NCBI RefSeq assembly: GCF_000189635.1
Contig: NW_002476454.1
Span: 434,001 to 498,000 of the forward strand
Direction: 5' to 3'
DNA: 64,000 nt
Origin: Tetrahymena thermophila SB210
Lineage: Eukaryota; Ciliophora; Oligohymenophorea; Hymenostomatida; Tetrahymenidae
In this document: positions 40,255-51,685 of the stretch, piece by piece
How positions within the stretch are numbered: the first letter of the stretch is position 1
Layout of the letters: the number at the start of each line of letters is the position of its first letter
Notes under the pieces: model-generated
Database searches by the model: none
The model's input: the letters and a program-made list of their open reading frames with translations, nothing else
Told to the model about the DNA's origin: nothing
Translations under genes and position numbers: made by a program

Positions 40255-41661
40255 TCAAATAATATCATCTGCTTCATTGCCTTGCTCCTAATCTTTTGAA
40301 TTTTAGTTGAGCATATAAACATAATCGTTACCAAATATATCTGGTATCTGTGAGCTATTTTATCTAAATTTTTCAACTGTTATGCAGTATTTTTCATTTG
40401 GATTTAGTTGGTTTATAATAGAAGCTCCTATCCAAGGTAAGGTATTTGGTGGATAATTTATTCTTGTAAACGATAAATACTTCTTTAAATATTTTAAATC
40501 TTATACTTAGGGGTTGTTTTCTATCTGAAATAATATTTCTTATCTTAATCTTTCATAAAATCCTCTTGTAGATGCTACACCTCCTGATATTATTATATTT
40601 TTACTTACTTTAATGGCTACTGAAGGGTCACATTTTTAGAGGGCTTATAAAATAGAATAAGCTATATTTGGTTCATCAGAATCTACATTTCCAAATAAAC
40701 CTTAACTTAATGATTTAGTAGATGTGTAATAACTTAGTTAAATTTTTTGTTAGTGAATTTAATTTGATTTTTATGATTTTTCAAGCTAAGTCTACTATTC
40801 TATCTAGCTTGCAATCAAACTAGTTGGAATTAAGGTTTGCTTAGCCTTTTGTATCATTTCTTCATTGATGCTATATTAATCTTCTTGATTTTTAAGTAAA
40901 AGTTTGCAATATTTAAATTTAATATCCTCTAACTGTAAAAAATCTATGTTTTAGAAATTGATATTTGAGTTATCTTTGAGCAAATAATTCTTTAAAAATT
41001 TATTTATGAGATAACCTCCGCACTTTGAAGTTATTAGGCAATTCATTAAAGGATATCCTTCATAAATGGGAGTAATTTAAGTGTCATAATATCCACATTC
41101 AACTACCAACCCTGATAGTTATCCAGTTATGTAGAGAGGTAAGCTGTTGTTTAAAACAAACTAAATTTTTGTTATTTCATATTTATTAAAGAGGATTGTC
41201 CCTAATTTATCATAAAATTCATGAGGAATTAAATGGTTTTTGCATATGTAAATAATTTTGTTAGTTAACTTTTATAAAAGTTCATAATAAAATAAATGAT
41301 TCAGGAATATATCTATTTTCTCATTTAGATTTTATATATTTTATAAACTGTTTGCTATAAATGTTTCTTGTTCGTATATTTGCTATGTTTCTGATTTTTA
41401 AAGTGGTAATTAATTATTTCCTTCTATCTAAGATTCATTAAGTCTTTATTCACCTTCTTCAAAAGCCTAAATGAAGTCTTAAGGCTATTTCTTATTTTTT
41501 AATATTGGAATTTTGTCTTTGAATTCTGAAAATAACTCACTAGGAGTTCTTATTATTCTTATAGGTCCATTATCGCCAGTAAAGCCTATCTTCGTATAAG
41601 CTATACCTATATCAAATATGATTCCGCTTTTATCGTTTGACCTAATCCTAAATTTATCCAT
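40255..41661 (-). CDS. Actin-related protein, Arp10/Arp11-like
   Basis: A single minus-strand exon of 468 residues. The actin fold is shown by the N-terminal nucleotide loop strand GIIFDIGIAYTKIGFTGDNG, by ISGGVASTRGFYERLRQEI in the adenosine-binding part, and by NYPPNTLPWIGASII near the end, which matches the WIGGSI region of actins. Divergence from actin is large. The N-terminal pattern (IDxGxAFTKxGFxGExGPR) is closest to the Arp10/Arp11 pointed-end subunit of dynactin (ACTR10), which caps the Arp1 filament and helps dynein bind cargo. Gln-rich insertions at residues 65 to 110 and 305 to 330 are ciliate-style extras. Other Arp classes cannot be ruled out without a tree. The start at 41661 is the first ATG in frame. 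The gene diverges from GPATCH4. Confidence 0.8.
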
Positions 41662-42799
41662 TCACTTATAATGAAAAAGAATTTTTTTATTTATAACTTT
41701 AATTTTTTGTTTTATTGATTTAAATGTTTGAATGCTATTATCATTGAAATTAAAATCTGATCATAAATATAAATTTATTTATAGATTTATTCAATAAAAA
41801 TAATATAATAATATATATATTAATGCAATAATAAAATTAAAATGACATACAACTTTAAATTAAAATTAAAATAATATTTTATTATTAATTAAAAAACAAA
41901 AAGAAAATATTTTTTAAACTTAATACATAAAAAATGAAATTAAAACTAATTATACCAAATTGAATAAAAAATAAACACATTTAAATCTTAAAATAAGAAG
42001 AATTTTTTTTTAAGTATTAAATTAGCTTCAAATAAAATAAAAGACCAGTATAAGAATAATTACAATTAAAAAAATAAATATAGAAAAAATATAATCTAAA
42101 AAATATTTATAAAATGATTTTTAAAAATAGTAATAAATAAATATCTTTGAATAAGGAATATATAAAATTGTAAGTATATCATTACTTTATCAAATATAAA
42201 ATCTGATAAAAATTTATTAAAGCTCAATAAATAAATATTCTAATAAAAATAAATAAAATTTTATAAAATAATTTGCAAATAAAATTTTAAAGCATTGACT
42301 GAAAAAGCGTTTTGCTAGCTCAAAAATAAGTTGGTTTTATTTAATTTAATTGCTAATATAAAATTAATAAAAATAAAAAGAGGAAGAATTATTAATAAGT
42401 ATTATGTTAGTAAAATTTATAAGAATATTTATAAGTTTTTAACAAAGATATATTTATTTAATTTATAATTTATTTTTTTTAGGTGAAAAATCAAAAATAC
42501 AAAAGTAGAAATTTAAAAATAAATTATTTTGTATTATTAAGACATAATTGTTAGATTAATCAAATAGATTAATTAATTTATAGAATGAAATTCATTTATT
42601 CACCTTAATTTAATTAACTTTGATCTTCTTTTTTATATTTGTTATAGATTTACCATTCTTTATAAAGAATCCTAAGCTTGTTTGAATTAAAAAATAATTA
42701 ATAAGAAAAGTTTTTAATCAATAGCTCTCTCATCTAGCTAAAAAATAAATAAATCAAAAGTATATTTATCCTTGAAATACCTCATAATATAACATAAAA
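41662..42799. other. Divergent intergenic region
   Basis: Carries the promoters of the Arp gene and the G-patch gene. Extremely A+T-rich; no frame or RNA gene recognised. Confidence 0.6.
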
Positions 42800-43740
42800 A
42801 TGTCAAAGAAATTCAGAGATAGAATATTAGAAGGTATGCATTATAATCTTTACAGAGTATTTGAAATTATAAATTATATCTATAAAAAAGGAACTGGTGT
42901 TTCTAACAAAAAATTTGAATGCGATTTCGGTTTAAAGATGCTTTAAAAGATGGGATGGAAGTATAATCATTATATTAGTTTATAACGAGATAGAAATTTA
43001 ATAATTTTATTATTCATTTATTTAAAGAGGAAACGGTCTTGGTAAAGAACAATAAGGTTAAACTGAATGCATCTAGATCAAAAAGAGAGAAGAAGGTCTT
43101 GGAGTAAGATTTTTAAATTTTATTAAAAACTCTGAAAATACTTTCTAGTATTTTTAAGAGACTTATACCTATCTATCATTTTGATGTTAGCAGATTTTTA
43201 TTCTAATATTTTTATCTTAAAATAGCTTGGTGTTGATGAAAATAAAAAGAAGTTTGAATGGAATGATACCTGGTGGGAGAACCATTACAATAATGCTGTG
43301 AAAACTGTTGGAATTATAAAAGTATAATTTTAATCCCTTTTGTAAATTGAGCTTTAATATTAATATTTTATAATTAGAATGAAGACACTGAAAATACAAG
43401 TGATTAATCATCTTCTGATGAAGAAAAGTCAAAGAAACAAAAGAAAGCCAAAAAGGTTGTTTCTACTAAAAAATAAACTAAAAAATAAAATAAATATGAA
43501 CATTTATTCAGTAGTTGTAGCTCCTCTTCTGATGAAGAACCTGTTTATAAGGTAAAATTAGAATTTTGTTTGAAAATATATTGATTTTTTAATAAATTAA
43601 TAATTTAGAAAAAGAAATCAGCTGCTACTGAACCTGAAAAGACAAAAAAAATAAAGAAAGGTTCTTAAGATAAAAATAGTAAAAAATAAGTTAAATTATT
43701 AAAATAGTACTCAGCAGAGAGTGAATCTGATGATGAGTGA
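42800..43740 (+). CDS. G-patch protein, GPATCH4 type
   Basis: Six exons (introns 42834-42890, 42961-43027, 43104-43225, 43322-43377, 43552-43608) give 193 residues. G-patch domains bind RNA and activate DEAH-box helicases; GPATCH4 is nucleolar and works with DHX15. The domain starts FGLKMLQKMGWKRGNGLGKE with its glycines and the aromatic in place, followed by GQTECIQIKKREEGLGLGVD. The motif EWNDTWWENHYNNAVKTV matches the NxWWNxxFNxxAxxL stretch that sets GPATCH4 apart from PINX1. The second half is Lys/Ser/acidic, with nuclear-localisation-like KKQKKAKK and two SSSDEE patches that look like casein kinase 2 sites. It ends at TGA 43738-43740. Confidence 0.88.
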
Positions 43741-44565
43741 TTCAAGTTTTAATAAATTTTGAGCCTAAAATATTTTAATAATAATTACTATTTATCAATT
43801 TCTAACAATATAAATAATATCTTAACAATCAATCAATCAATCATTCTCCCTAATATTTCAAACTTTTAAATTTATTAATTTATGCTTATGTAAATCTATC
43901 TGTTATTTTCAATGTTTGAATGTATTCAGTATAGATTTATTTAATCTAAATAGTCGCTTACTTAAAAAATTCATTTTATTATATGATTGTCAATCAATAT
44001 TTCTACATTTTTTATTCTATTAAAATTTAATTTTATTACTTCATAATAGAAGATTTATGGTAATTAAAAGACCAAATAGGTGAACTAAACTGTTTAAAAG
44101 CTAAGTAGGATTTTGTAAATAAAAAGAAAGATCTAGTTACTTTCACTCAAAAATTTTAATTTTTTAATTTTAAGTCTACTTTTTTTAAAAATTTTATGTA
44201 TATGTTTCATGTAAATGTCAGTGTTATTATGAGTTAAACAAAAAAATTATTTTTTACTTAAACAGAGCATGATTTATCTAATTTTATAATTTTTAAGATT
44301 GATTAAAATGTGGAGGAGTAGCTAAAATCAAGTTATATAGCTTGGTAGAGTTATAAAATATATACAAATTAAAGGATATATTTACTCGTAGTAATAAAAT
44401 AATAGTTAATAATTATTAAGATATTTAATTAATAACAAAATTGATTTAGCAACATAATTTAAATTTATAAAGCAATAAATAAAATTCAAAATTGATATAT
44501 TTTTAGATACATATATTATAAAAAAAATATTCATAAGTTTTTAATAATATCTAAAATATTTTGAA
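43741..44565. other. Intergenic, A+T-rich
   Basis: Between two rightward genes. Contains a CAAT microsatellite at 43825-43844. No tRNA or coding frame recognised. Confidence 0.6.
43825..43844. repeat. (CAAT)n microsatellite
   Basis: About four to five copies of CAAT just after the G-patch gene. Confidence 0.75.
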
Positions 44566-47500
44566 ATGGATTTAACAAATAGAAGCTATAATTCGAATTA
44601 CAACTTAAAAAATAAGCTAGACCAAAATAGTATAAGAAACTTGATGACCCATTAAAAGAATATATTTGATGCTTAATAGATGTGCATTAATATCTTTAAA
44701 AATATGGCACCAAGTAAATAGTTAGTTAATTATTTGATAATTATCGCAATTTTTTAAGTATAATCTTAATAAAGATTTTAATACTTGCTTAATTTAAAAA
44801 AGGGGATTCATTTATGAAAGTTGGTTTTGATTAGAATTCTAAATTATTTTGGGTAATTTAAAATGACAGTAACACAATCTCATTTTTTGAATACTTAGAA
44901 GAAAATATTCCTAATTTACCAGTACAAAAATTTAATTTCATTAAATATAAATTGATATTTAATGATTCTTCTTTCTAATAGAATTGCGAATTCAAAGTTT
45001 CAAACATAAAGGACCCAGAGCATATAAAGATAATATAAATGTAAATGGTTATTTCTTTAGTTAATTTATGATTTTTAAGGACAATAATCAACAAATTTGA
45101 TAAATAGGGATAACAAAAGATAGAATTATGCTTTGATATTTGATGATAAGTAGTGCTACTTATACCCACTTTTCAATAAAAATTATTCAACTTAAAGATT
45201 CACCATAGTTGAAAATAAATCAGATGAACGCATTGTTTAAGTTGGTGAAGTACTTCAGATTGTAAAAAATATAGCTTTAAAGTCCTTAAATAATTTTAAT
45301 TCTATTTTTATTATAATAGTTATCACTTTATGTAGTGTTTTTGATAACTAATTATGGGAATATATATTTTGTTCAAGTTTGCAAGCAATCCTTAACTCTC
45401 ACCAGCAAGAAAATCTCTCATCCAAATCAAACAGTAAGTTCATTTATAAATATTTTAAGATATTAGGTTTTAAAAATTGCTCTTTAATTATAAAAAAGTT
45501 ATTTGGGAAAATAAAATCTTTTATTAGTATTGGTTCCCAATAGACTGATGAAAATGCTAAAGTAAGGTGTATTTATTCATAGAGATTGCATACTGGGTGC
45601 TTCCTAGAAATGTGCTACTTTTTTAATGGAAGAATATCCTTTAGTAGTCTGAACCTTGATTACTTTTAAGGAGAGATGAGAATTCAGAATCAGAAAGTAT
45701 TAAATTTTAATTATTAACAGAATGCATTTAATTTATTTTATTGCTTATATAGGAAATATACTCTGGTGCTATAAATGACATTATAATAAATCATGAAAAA
45801 TTTAGCCAAACTTTAACATAATAGCAACAATAGCAATTAGATAAAAACAAATTCTCTTTAATTGATTTGCAGTTTTAATATGTAGAAGATGAGCTAACTG
45901 TTAATTGCTTAACTTCTTTACAATTTCTTAACAGTGAGCAAGTGCTTGTGTTGTATGAAGTATAAAAACGCTAAATTTTTATAATATTTATCTTAAATTT
46001 GCTTAAAAATAGATAAAACTAAAAAACTAAGGAACTGAGACTACTTCTACAATTTTGAAGGAGTTTAATTCATAAAATTTGTAAGCTTTTAATGGTAAAT
46101 TGTATGATCCTTCTAAAAAATTAAGTAATAATGGCTTTTTATAAAAATAAATCAAAAAATTTCATTCAAAATAATTTAAAATAGATTTGCTTTATTACGT
46201 AGCCTTCAGTTAAGAAACCTAGCAATTTGGATCATTGGTCAGAAAAGGATAAGAATTGATCCATGATTAACTATATGTTGATGATCAAATAAATGTAAAT
46301 AATTTCACATAAAATAAATTTATGTAAAAATACTTTTTAAAAAGGGAATAGGAGGAATATCTAAAGGTCTTAATACTATTGGCATATATTTAATTAGTTC
46401 AAATGAAGGACTTAAAGAAATCAATTAGATAATGGTATAAAAATATATTTATTTATAATTTATATTAATTGTTTTATTTTGGAATTTAAATAGAACACTG
46501 ATGAGGCTGATATTTACAATTTGAAAAACGAAATCTTGGAAGAAAAAAGAATATAAGAATAAAATAATTACATAGTGCCTGCTGGATGCAATCCTGATAA
46601 CTTTTTCAACTTGCTTAGTATTTTTCAACAAAATATAAAAATTGTAAGTTTAAACAAACATATTGCTTCAAAATTAAAGATTTAAAAAATTAAAAATAGG
46701 AAGAGAAAATAAAATAACTCAATGTCTACCTGAAGAAAACAAATCCGAATACAGTGTTGTAGACTTTGTATTTAATTATTTAAGAGATGAAAAAGGAAAA
46801 GACACGTAATATTGTATTAGCAGTAAGCTGTAAAGAGAACGATAGAAGAAAATCAAATTAAAAATTTAACTAAGAAGAGATGTTTAGTATTGATAATGAT
46901 ATTATTCTCTATGAAATTAATAAAAAACTTCAAAAGATTTATCATTTTAAATAATTTGTTGAAAATTCAGATTTAAGATCATTAAATTAGTTTCCTAGAA
47001 TTATAAATGCATGCATTGATTCCATAGTCAAAGCATCCATCGCTTTGCAAATTCGTTAACTCTAAATTTCAGGAAATTTTAGACTTGAATTCTTTGAAGA
47101 GATTTTTGAAGCTGCTTTAACTAATAAGATTATTTAAGACGACGATTAACAAAAGTCTATTGACAGATTATACATTAATCTTGATAATATTGAGTTCATT
47201 TTTACAATTTTAAATGATATTTTGATTAATTCTATTTTAAAATCAAACTCTTATTAGGATGATATCAAGGCCTACTATGAGGTAAACATTTTTTATTAAT
47301 TAATCTTTATTTAATTTTTGTAAAAAAATTATAATTAAGTAGGTTGTTAAAATATTTTTATACTTTGTTTAAATTTCATAAATAAATGAATTAACTATCC
47401 AAATATCCTTTAACATCTAAAGGAAATTGTTTGTTATAATTTTTATAAAAAAATTTAGTTAATTTTTTTAAATTTTTTCATTTAAGATAAATAAATTAAA

Positions 47501-48950
47501 AATTTATATAAAATTTGTAAAAATAAAATGATGAAATAATAAGTAAATTTATTAATTTTATTTCTTTTTGAAATAGATTTGGAACAAGTCTATTAATGTC
47601 ATACTAGAAGATCGCTAATAATTAGAATTAAACAGACTTGAATTAATATAAGAATAAGGAATTATGGAAGATATTAATTAAGAATAAAATGCTGGTGGTA
47701 TTGAGAATATTCTAGTAAATTAAGCAATAATTTTTATAGAAAAATCTCTAAGACTTTTGAATGCATCTCAGAATACATTAGGATATTAGTTGGAAACTTA
47801 GCTTTAAAACATCTGCGATTTTTGTATTAAGGAAACCGTTTCTATGAATAAGTACTAAGTTAAAGATAAAATTTTATAGCTGCTCATCGAATATCAACTG
47901 CTTGATATCGCATTTACTTTGTGTTTAAATAATAATTTAAAAGATGATTTGTATTTAATATATTTTAACTTTAATTCTGGACTTCAGTAATTAAAAGAAT
48001 ATCTAAAATCTAACTAAAACGAAGTAAGTGGTTTTATTGCTAAATTTATAGAATATGAAAAACATAATTACAGCTTACCAAATAAATATGAAGAAATATC
48101 AAATTTTAGATTATTTAGCGATTTTTAAGAGTTTAATGATGATATAGCCTCCCTATTATCTCAGTATTTCCCTAATTTATACGTTCTATTTTAATTGTAA
48201 AATAGACCTATCGTTAATCTTAATAATATTCCCTATTCAGAATCTTTACCATAAAATCCTTTTGATCAATCTTGTCTATTTCTTTTTAGAGCTTTACAAA
48301 GAAATATAGATTATTTGAAAGAAAGTTAAAATCCTTTATAACTACCAGACAATGATAGTAGATAATCCTAATATATTAGAAAGTTAGAATTATTGAAAAA
48401 GTACTAATTAGTATAATTTGATTATTTAAATTTGCTAAATGCTATTTAAAATGATAAAAAGAGTAAAAATTTTTATTGATTTTTTAATAGTGAATTTATT
48501 TATATTTATTCAAACAGAAACTTTACTTGATAAAATAAATGATGTAGTAGAAGCTTTTAATTTAGAAGCAAGCAGTGAGTAGTCTTAATTTGATAATTTT
48601 AAGCTTACAGAATTTGCCTATATTGCTATCCTTCTCCTTTACTCAGGATTTAATGTATCTAATAATTACTTTTTACCTTTAGTTTTAAAATAATTATCTA
48701 ACTATTAATCAGGTGCAATCAAAAGAATATACTTTTATCATACAATCTTTGAAAGAAATCATAATGGTGTTTAACATCATTCCAAGTAAATTTAACATTT
48801 TAAAAGTTTATTTTTAATTTTTTTTTTTTTTCCAAAGATCAATTCTTTTAGTATATGAGCGAACATAACAAAATCAACAATGTAAGCAGAGAGTTGAGAG
48901 TTAAAATATTTGAGGATATAGTTAAAAGTATATAATAATCATAAATTTGA
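44566..48950 (+). CDS. Large two-part protein, possibly a scaffold nucleoporin
   Basis: Thirteen exons give 1137 residues. Introns: 44714-44804, 44997-45060 (uncertain), 45262-45319, 45434-45498, 45697-45752, 45960-46012, 46295-46344, 46435-46493, 46644-46699, 47282-47576, 48464-48516, 48767-48837. The first 450 residues look like beta strands in repeating short blocks (NYALIFDDKQCYLYPLF, LITNYGNIYFVQVCKQ), as in a propeller. The remaining 650 are almost all alpha-helical with Leu and Asn (ILQLLIEYQLLDIAFTLCLN). A propeller followed by a helical stack, and the N-terminal MDLTNRSYN... lead, recall Nup133/Nup155 nucleoporins. No motif proves this, and other propeller-solenoid coat proteins fit as well. 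Two introns (44997 and 48767) need donors GTTT and GTGT instead of GTA, so those joints are the weakest part of the model. Confidence 0.7.
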
Positions 48951-49205
48951 TTTATTATATTTTATTCATAGTTACTTACTTTTGTATTAATTCTTAAAAT
49001 TAAAAAAAATCTACTTTTAAATATTATTCATTTGAATTAAATATTTGTGGTTTATGTTATTTAGTATATATCTATCTATTTAGTATATTCCAGAATAATC
49101 AGAATTATTGTTTAATTTCTGTTAAACGCGAAGATTCAAAAAATTATAAATTAATAATTGTGTATTAATTAATATTTTTAAATTAAAATCTTTAGTTATT
49201 TTTTA
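48951..49205. other. Short intergenic gap before ATAD3
   Basis: A+T-rich 255-base spacer holding the terminator of one gene and the promoter of ATAD3. Confidence 0.55.
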
Positions 49206-51086
49206 ATGTCATTAAACCTAGATCCTAATAGTCTTGAAAGGGCTGCTGAAGTAATTAGTATAAATACTAAAATAAATTAGTTTTATAAATTATATTTTAT
49301 TTTAGGCAATTAGAGAAATATAAAAAAGTCCTAATGCTAAGCTTATTTACCAAGGTATAATTGAGTAGGAGAGAGCGTTAGCATTTTAAAGATAAGCTGA
49401 ATTAGAGTATTCTATTTATTCAATTTAAACGAATTATTTCATAAAATTAATGTAATTTATAAAGGAGGGAAAAGGGCGAAACAATTAAAATAAGACAGGA
49501 AGAAGCTAGGAGAACAAGTACTCATGAGAAAGAGTAAAAAAAAAATTTGGAAGAATACAGAGATAAATTGGAAAGAAAGAGATTTACAGAATAGCTAGTT
49601 GAAAAGTAAAAGAGATAGGAAGAAATTAATAGGACAACTGTAAAATAAATATTAAAATTGATAATTTTTATGATTTTACTATTTATTAATGAATTCTATT
49701 CTTATAATTTTAAGGAAGAATCAATAAGGAGATAAGAGGAGATAAAATTATAGTCAATGGAGAAGTAAATGAAAGAATAGCTAAAGCTTGAAGAAAAGAA
49801 GGCTGAGCTTTTGGCAAAAGCTAAATCCTAAGCTTATAGATAAAATTTTGATCTGAAGGTTAAAGAAATTATCAAAAAAGAAGAGGAAAGAAGATAAACT
49901 CTAAAAGAGCTTGCAGCAATTACATTTGATAACTTCGCTCATGGTATTGAATACATATAAAAAAACAAAGGATTTGCTATCACTATTGGTATATATACAG
50001 GTTTGATATCCTTAGCTTTCTATTTATCTAAATCAAGTATAAACTTAGCCTCTAAATTTTTAGAAATGAGATTAGTATAGCCTTCATTAGTTAGAGAAAC
50101 ATCAAGACCAACTACAAAAAATTTAATATCTGGTCAATCTTTAAGGTTTATAAATTCTTTCAAATCAAATAAAAGTTTGTAAGATAACATATTTTCTAAT
50201 ATTGTGTTGCCTTAACACCTTGAAGGCTAATTACAATCTATTTCATATTCAATTTTGAACAAAAAGAGAAATCTGGCTCCACTTAGAAATATGCTTATTT
50301 ATGGTCCACCTGGAACAGGAAAAACTCTTTTTGCAAAAAAACTGGCATATTCATCAAGTAAAAAACAAATAAATAAATAATAATTAAAATAATTTTTTTA
50401 TAAATATTCTTTTTAATTAAAAAGATATGGATTATGCAATTATGGCTGGTAGTGATATAGCTCCATTGAAAGAAAATGCTGTAGAGGCAATAAATAAAGT
50501 TTTTGACTGGGCTGAAAAATCTTCAAGAGGTATAATAATATTTATTGATGAAGGTGATGCCTTTTTTAGAAACAGAGACGATAAAAGTATGAGTGAGAAT
50601 GTTAGAAACTGCATTAATACTTTCTTATATAGAACAGGTACACCTAGTAAAAATGTAATGTTTGTAGTAGCTACTAACTATCCTGAAATCATAGATAAAG
50701 CATTAAATGATAGAGTTGATAACTATTTATACTTTCCTCTTCCATCTGCAGATGAAAGATTTAGGTTACTCAACTTATTTTTTTCAAAGTACTTTGATTA
50801 TAAATTTTCACTATTAAATGAGATAAAAAATATCTGGTGGAAACCATCAAGTTTGATTTTTAGACCTAAAATTATTAAGTAAGACCATAATATTGATGAA
50901 TAGTTTTTACGTTCTATAGCTGAATAAACAGAAGGATTTTCAGCTAGAGAAATAGAAAAATTTATAATTGCTTGTCATAACTCAGCTTTCTATCAAAAAG
51001 AACCTTCTTTGGATAAAAATGTTGTTTAAATGGTTCTCTAATAAGTATTATAAGAACATAAAAACAAAAATTAATGGGTAAAATGA
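49206..51086 (+). CDS. ATAD3: ATAD3-family mitochondrial AAA+ ATPase
   Basis: Five exons (introns 49251-49305, 49407-49464, 49640-49714, 50358-50424) give 541 residues. ATAD3 sits in the mitochondrial inner membrane with contacts to the outer one and maintains nucleoids and cristae. Order of parts fits the family: N-terminal coiled coil rich in Arg/Glu/Gln (residues 20-150), a membrane span at about 193-212 (GFAITIGIYTGLISLAFYLS), then EMRLVQPSLVRETSR, which is diagnostic. The AAA domain follows: Walker A GPPGTGKT at 304-311, Walker B IIIFIDEGD with D363-E364, sensor 1 VVATNYP and the arginine-containing NDRVDNYLYFPLP. The start ATG is followed at once by coiled coil, as in other ATAD3 proteins that lack a cleaved presequence. 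Confidence 0.95.
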
Positions 51087-51685
51087 TCGACTATAAATTA
51101 AATAGTAAAAAAAGATTATTATTTTAAAAGCTATATCAAAGAAAATAAATATTTGATATAATATATTGTAATAATGCATGCTAATACATCACACACATTT
51201 TTGCTTAAAAATATTTAATCAAATACTAATGAAAAACTTATTCAACATATTCAAGCTTAAACTTAATTACCTCTGAAATTATAATGGTTAGTACTATTAA
51301 TATCTAATAATTCTTAAACTACTGAAGAAAATTAAATGATTTATGTTAATATTAATATGTATTTTTTAATTATTTAATATTTAATGAAATTATTAACATA
51401 AATCAAACAAACAAACAAAAAAAACGATTCAATTTTTACAATTTTTATGTTAAATCAAGCAATTTTTTTAAATAAATATATTTAAATATAATAAAGTTGA
51501 TATTTGTCAATATTTTTAAAATGATTTTTAATACTTAGGTTTTTAATTTAAACTATTTAACTTTTGTGTAAATTTAAAATCAATCTCTTAGTTAATTAAT
51601 TTATTAAATAAATATTTTAATTATTAAATTGGTTAAAATTATATATTTGATTTTTAAAAATAAAATAAATTAAGTTGATTGATCT
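51087..51685. other. Convergent intergenic region with inverted repeat
   Basis: 3' ends of ATAD3 and of the histidine kinase meet here. Contains a 15-base perfect inverted repeat (listed separately) and a short CAAA run. The rest is plain A+T. Confidence 0.6.
51337..51405. repeat. Inverted repeat, 15-base arms
   Basis: Arms 51337-51351 (TGATTTATGTTAATA) and 51391-51405 are exact reverse complements, with a 39-base A+T-rich loop. It lies between two convergent genes, where a hairpin could act at the 3' end of either transcript. In DNA this A+T-rich a chance repeat is possible, but 15 matched bases over so short a distance is more than expected. Confidence 0.6.

Noticed and set aside
44300-44350. 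GTGGAGGAGTAGCTAAAATC-like stretch, considered as a tRNA
   Set aside because: It cannot be folded into four arms and lacks a T-loop GTTCAAATC; no tRNA found anywhere in the window.
45040-45060. 20-base GTAAATGG...TTTAG stretch, considered as an intron in the nucleoporin-like gene
   Set aside because: Shorter than any other intron here and the wrong phase; a 64-base intron from 44997 fits the frame, though its donor is weak.
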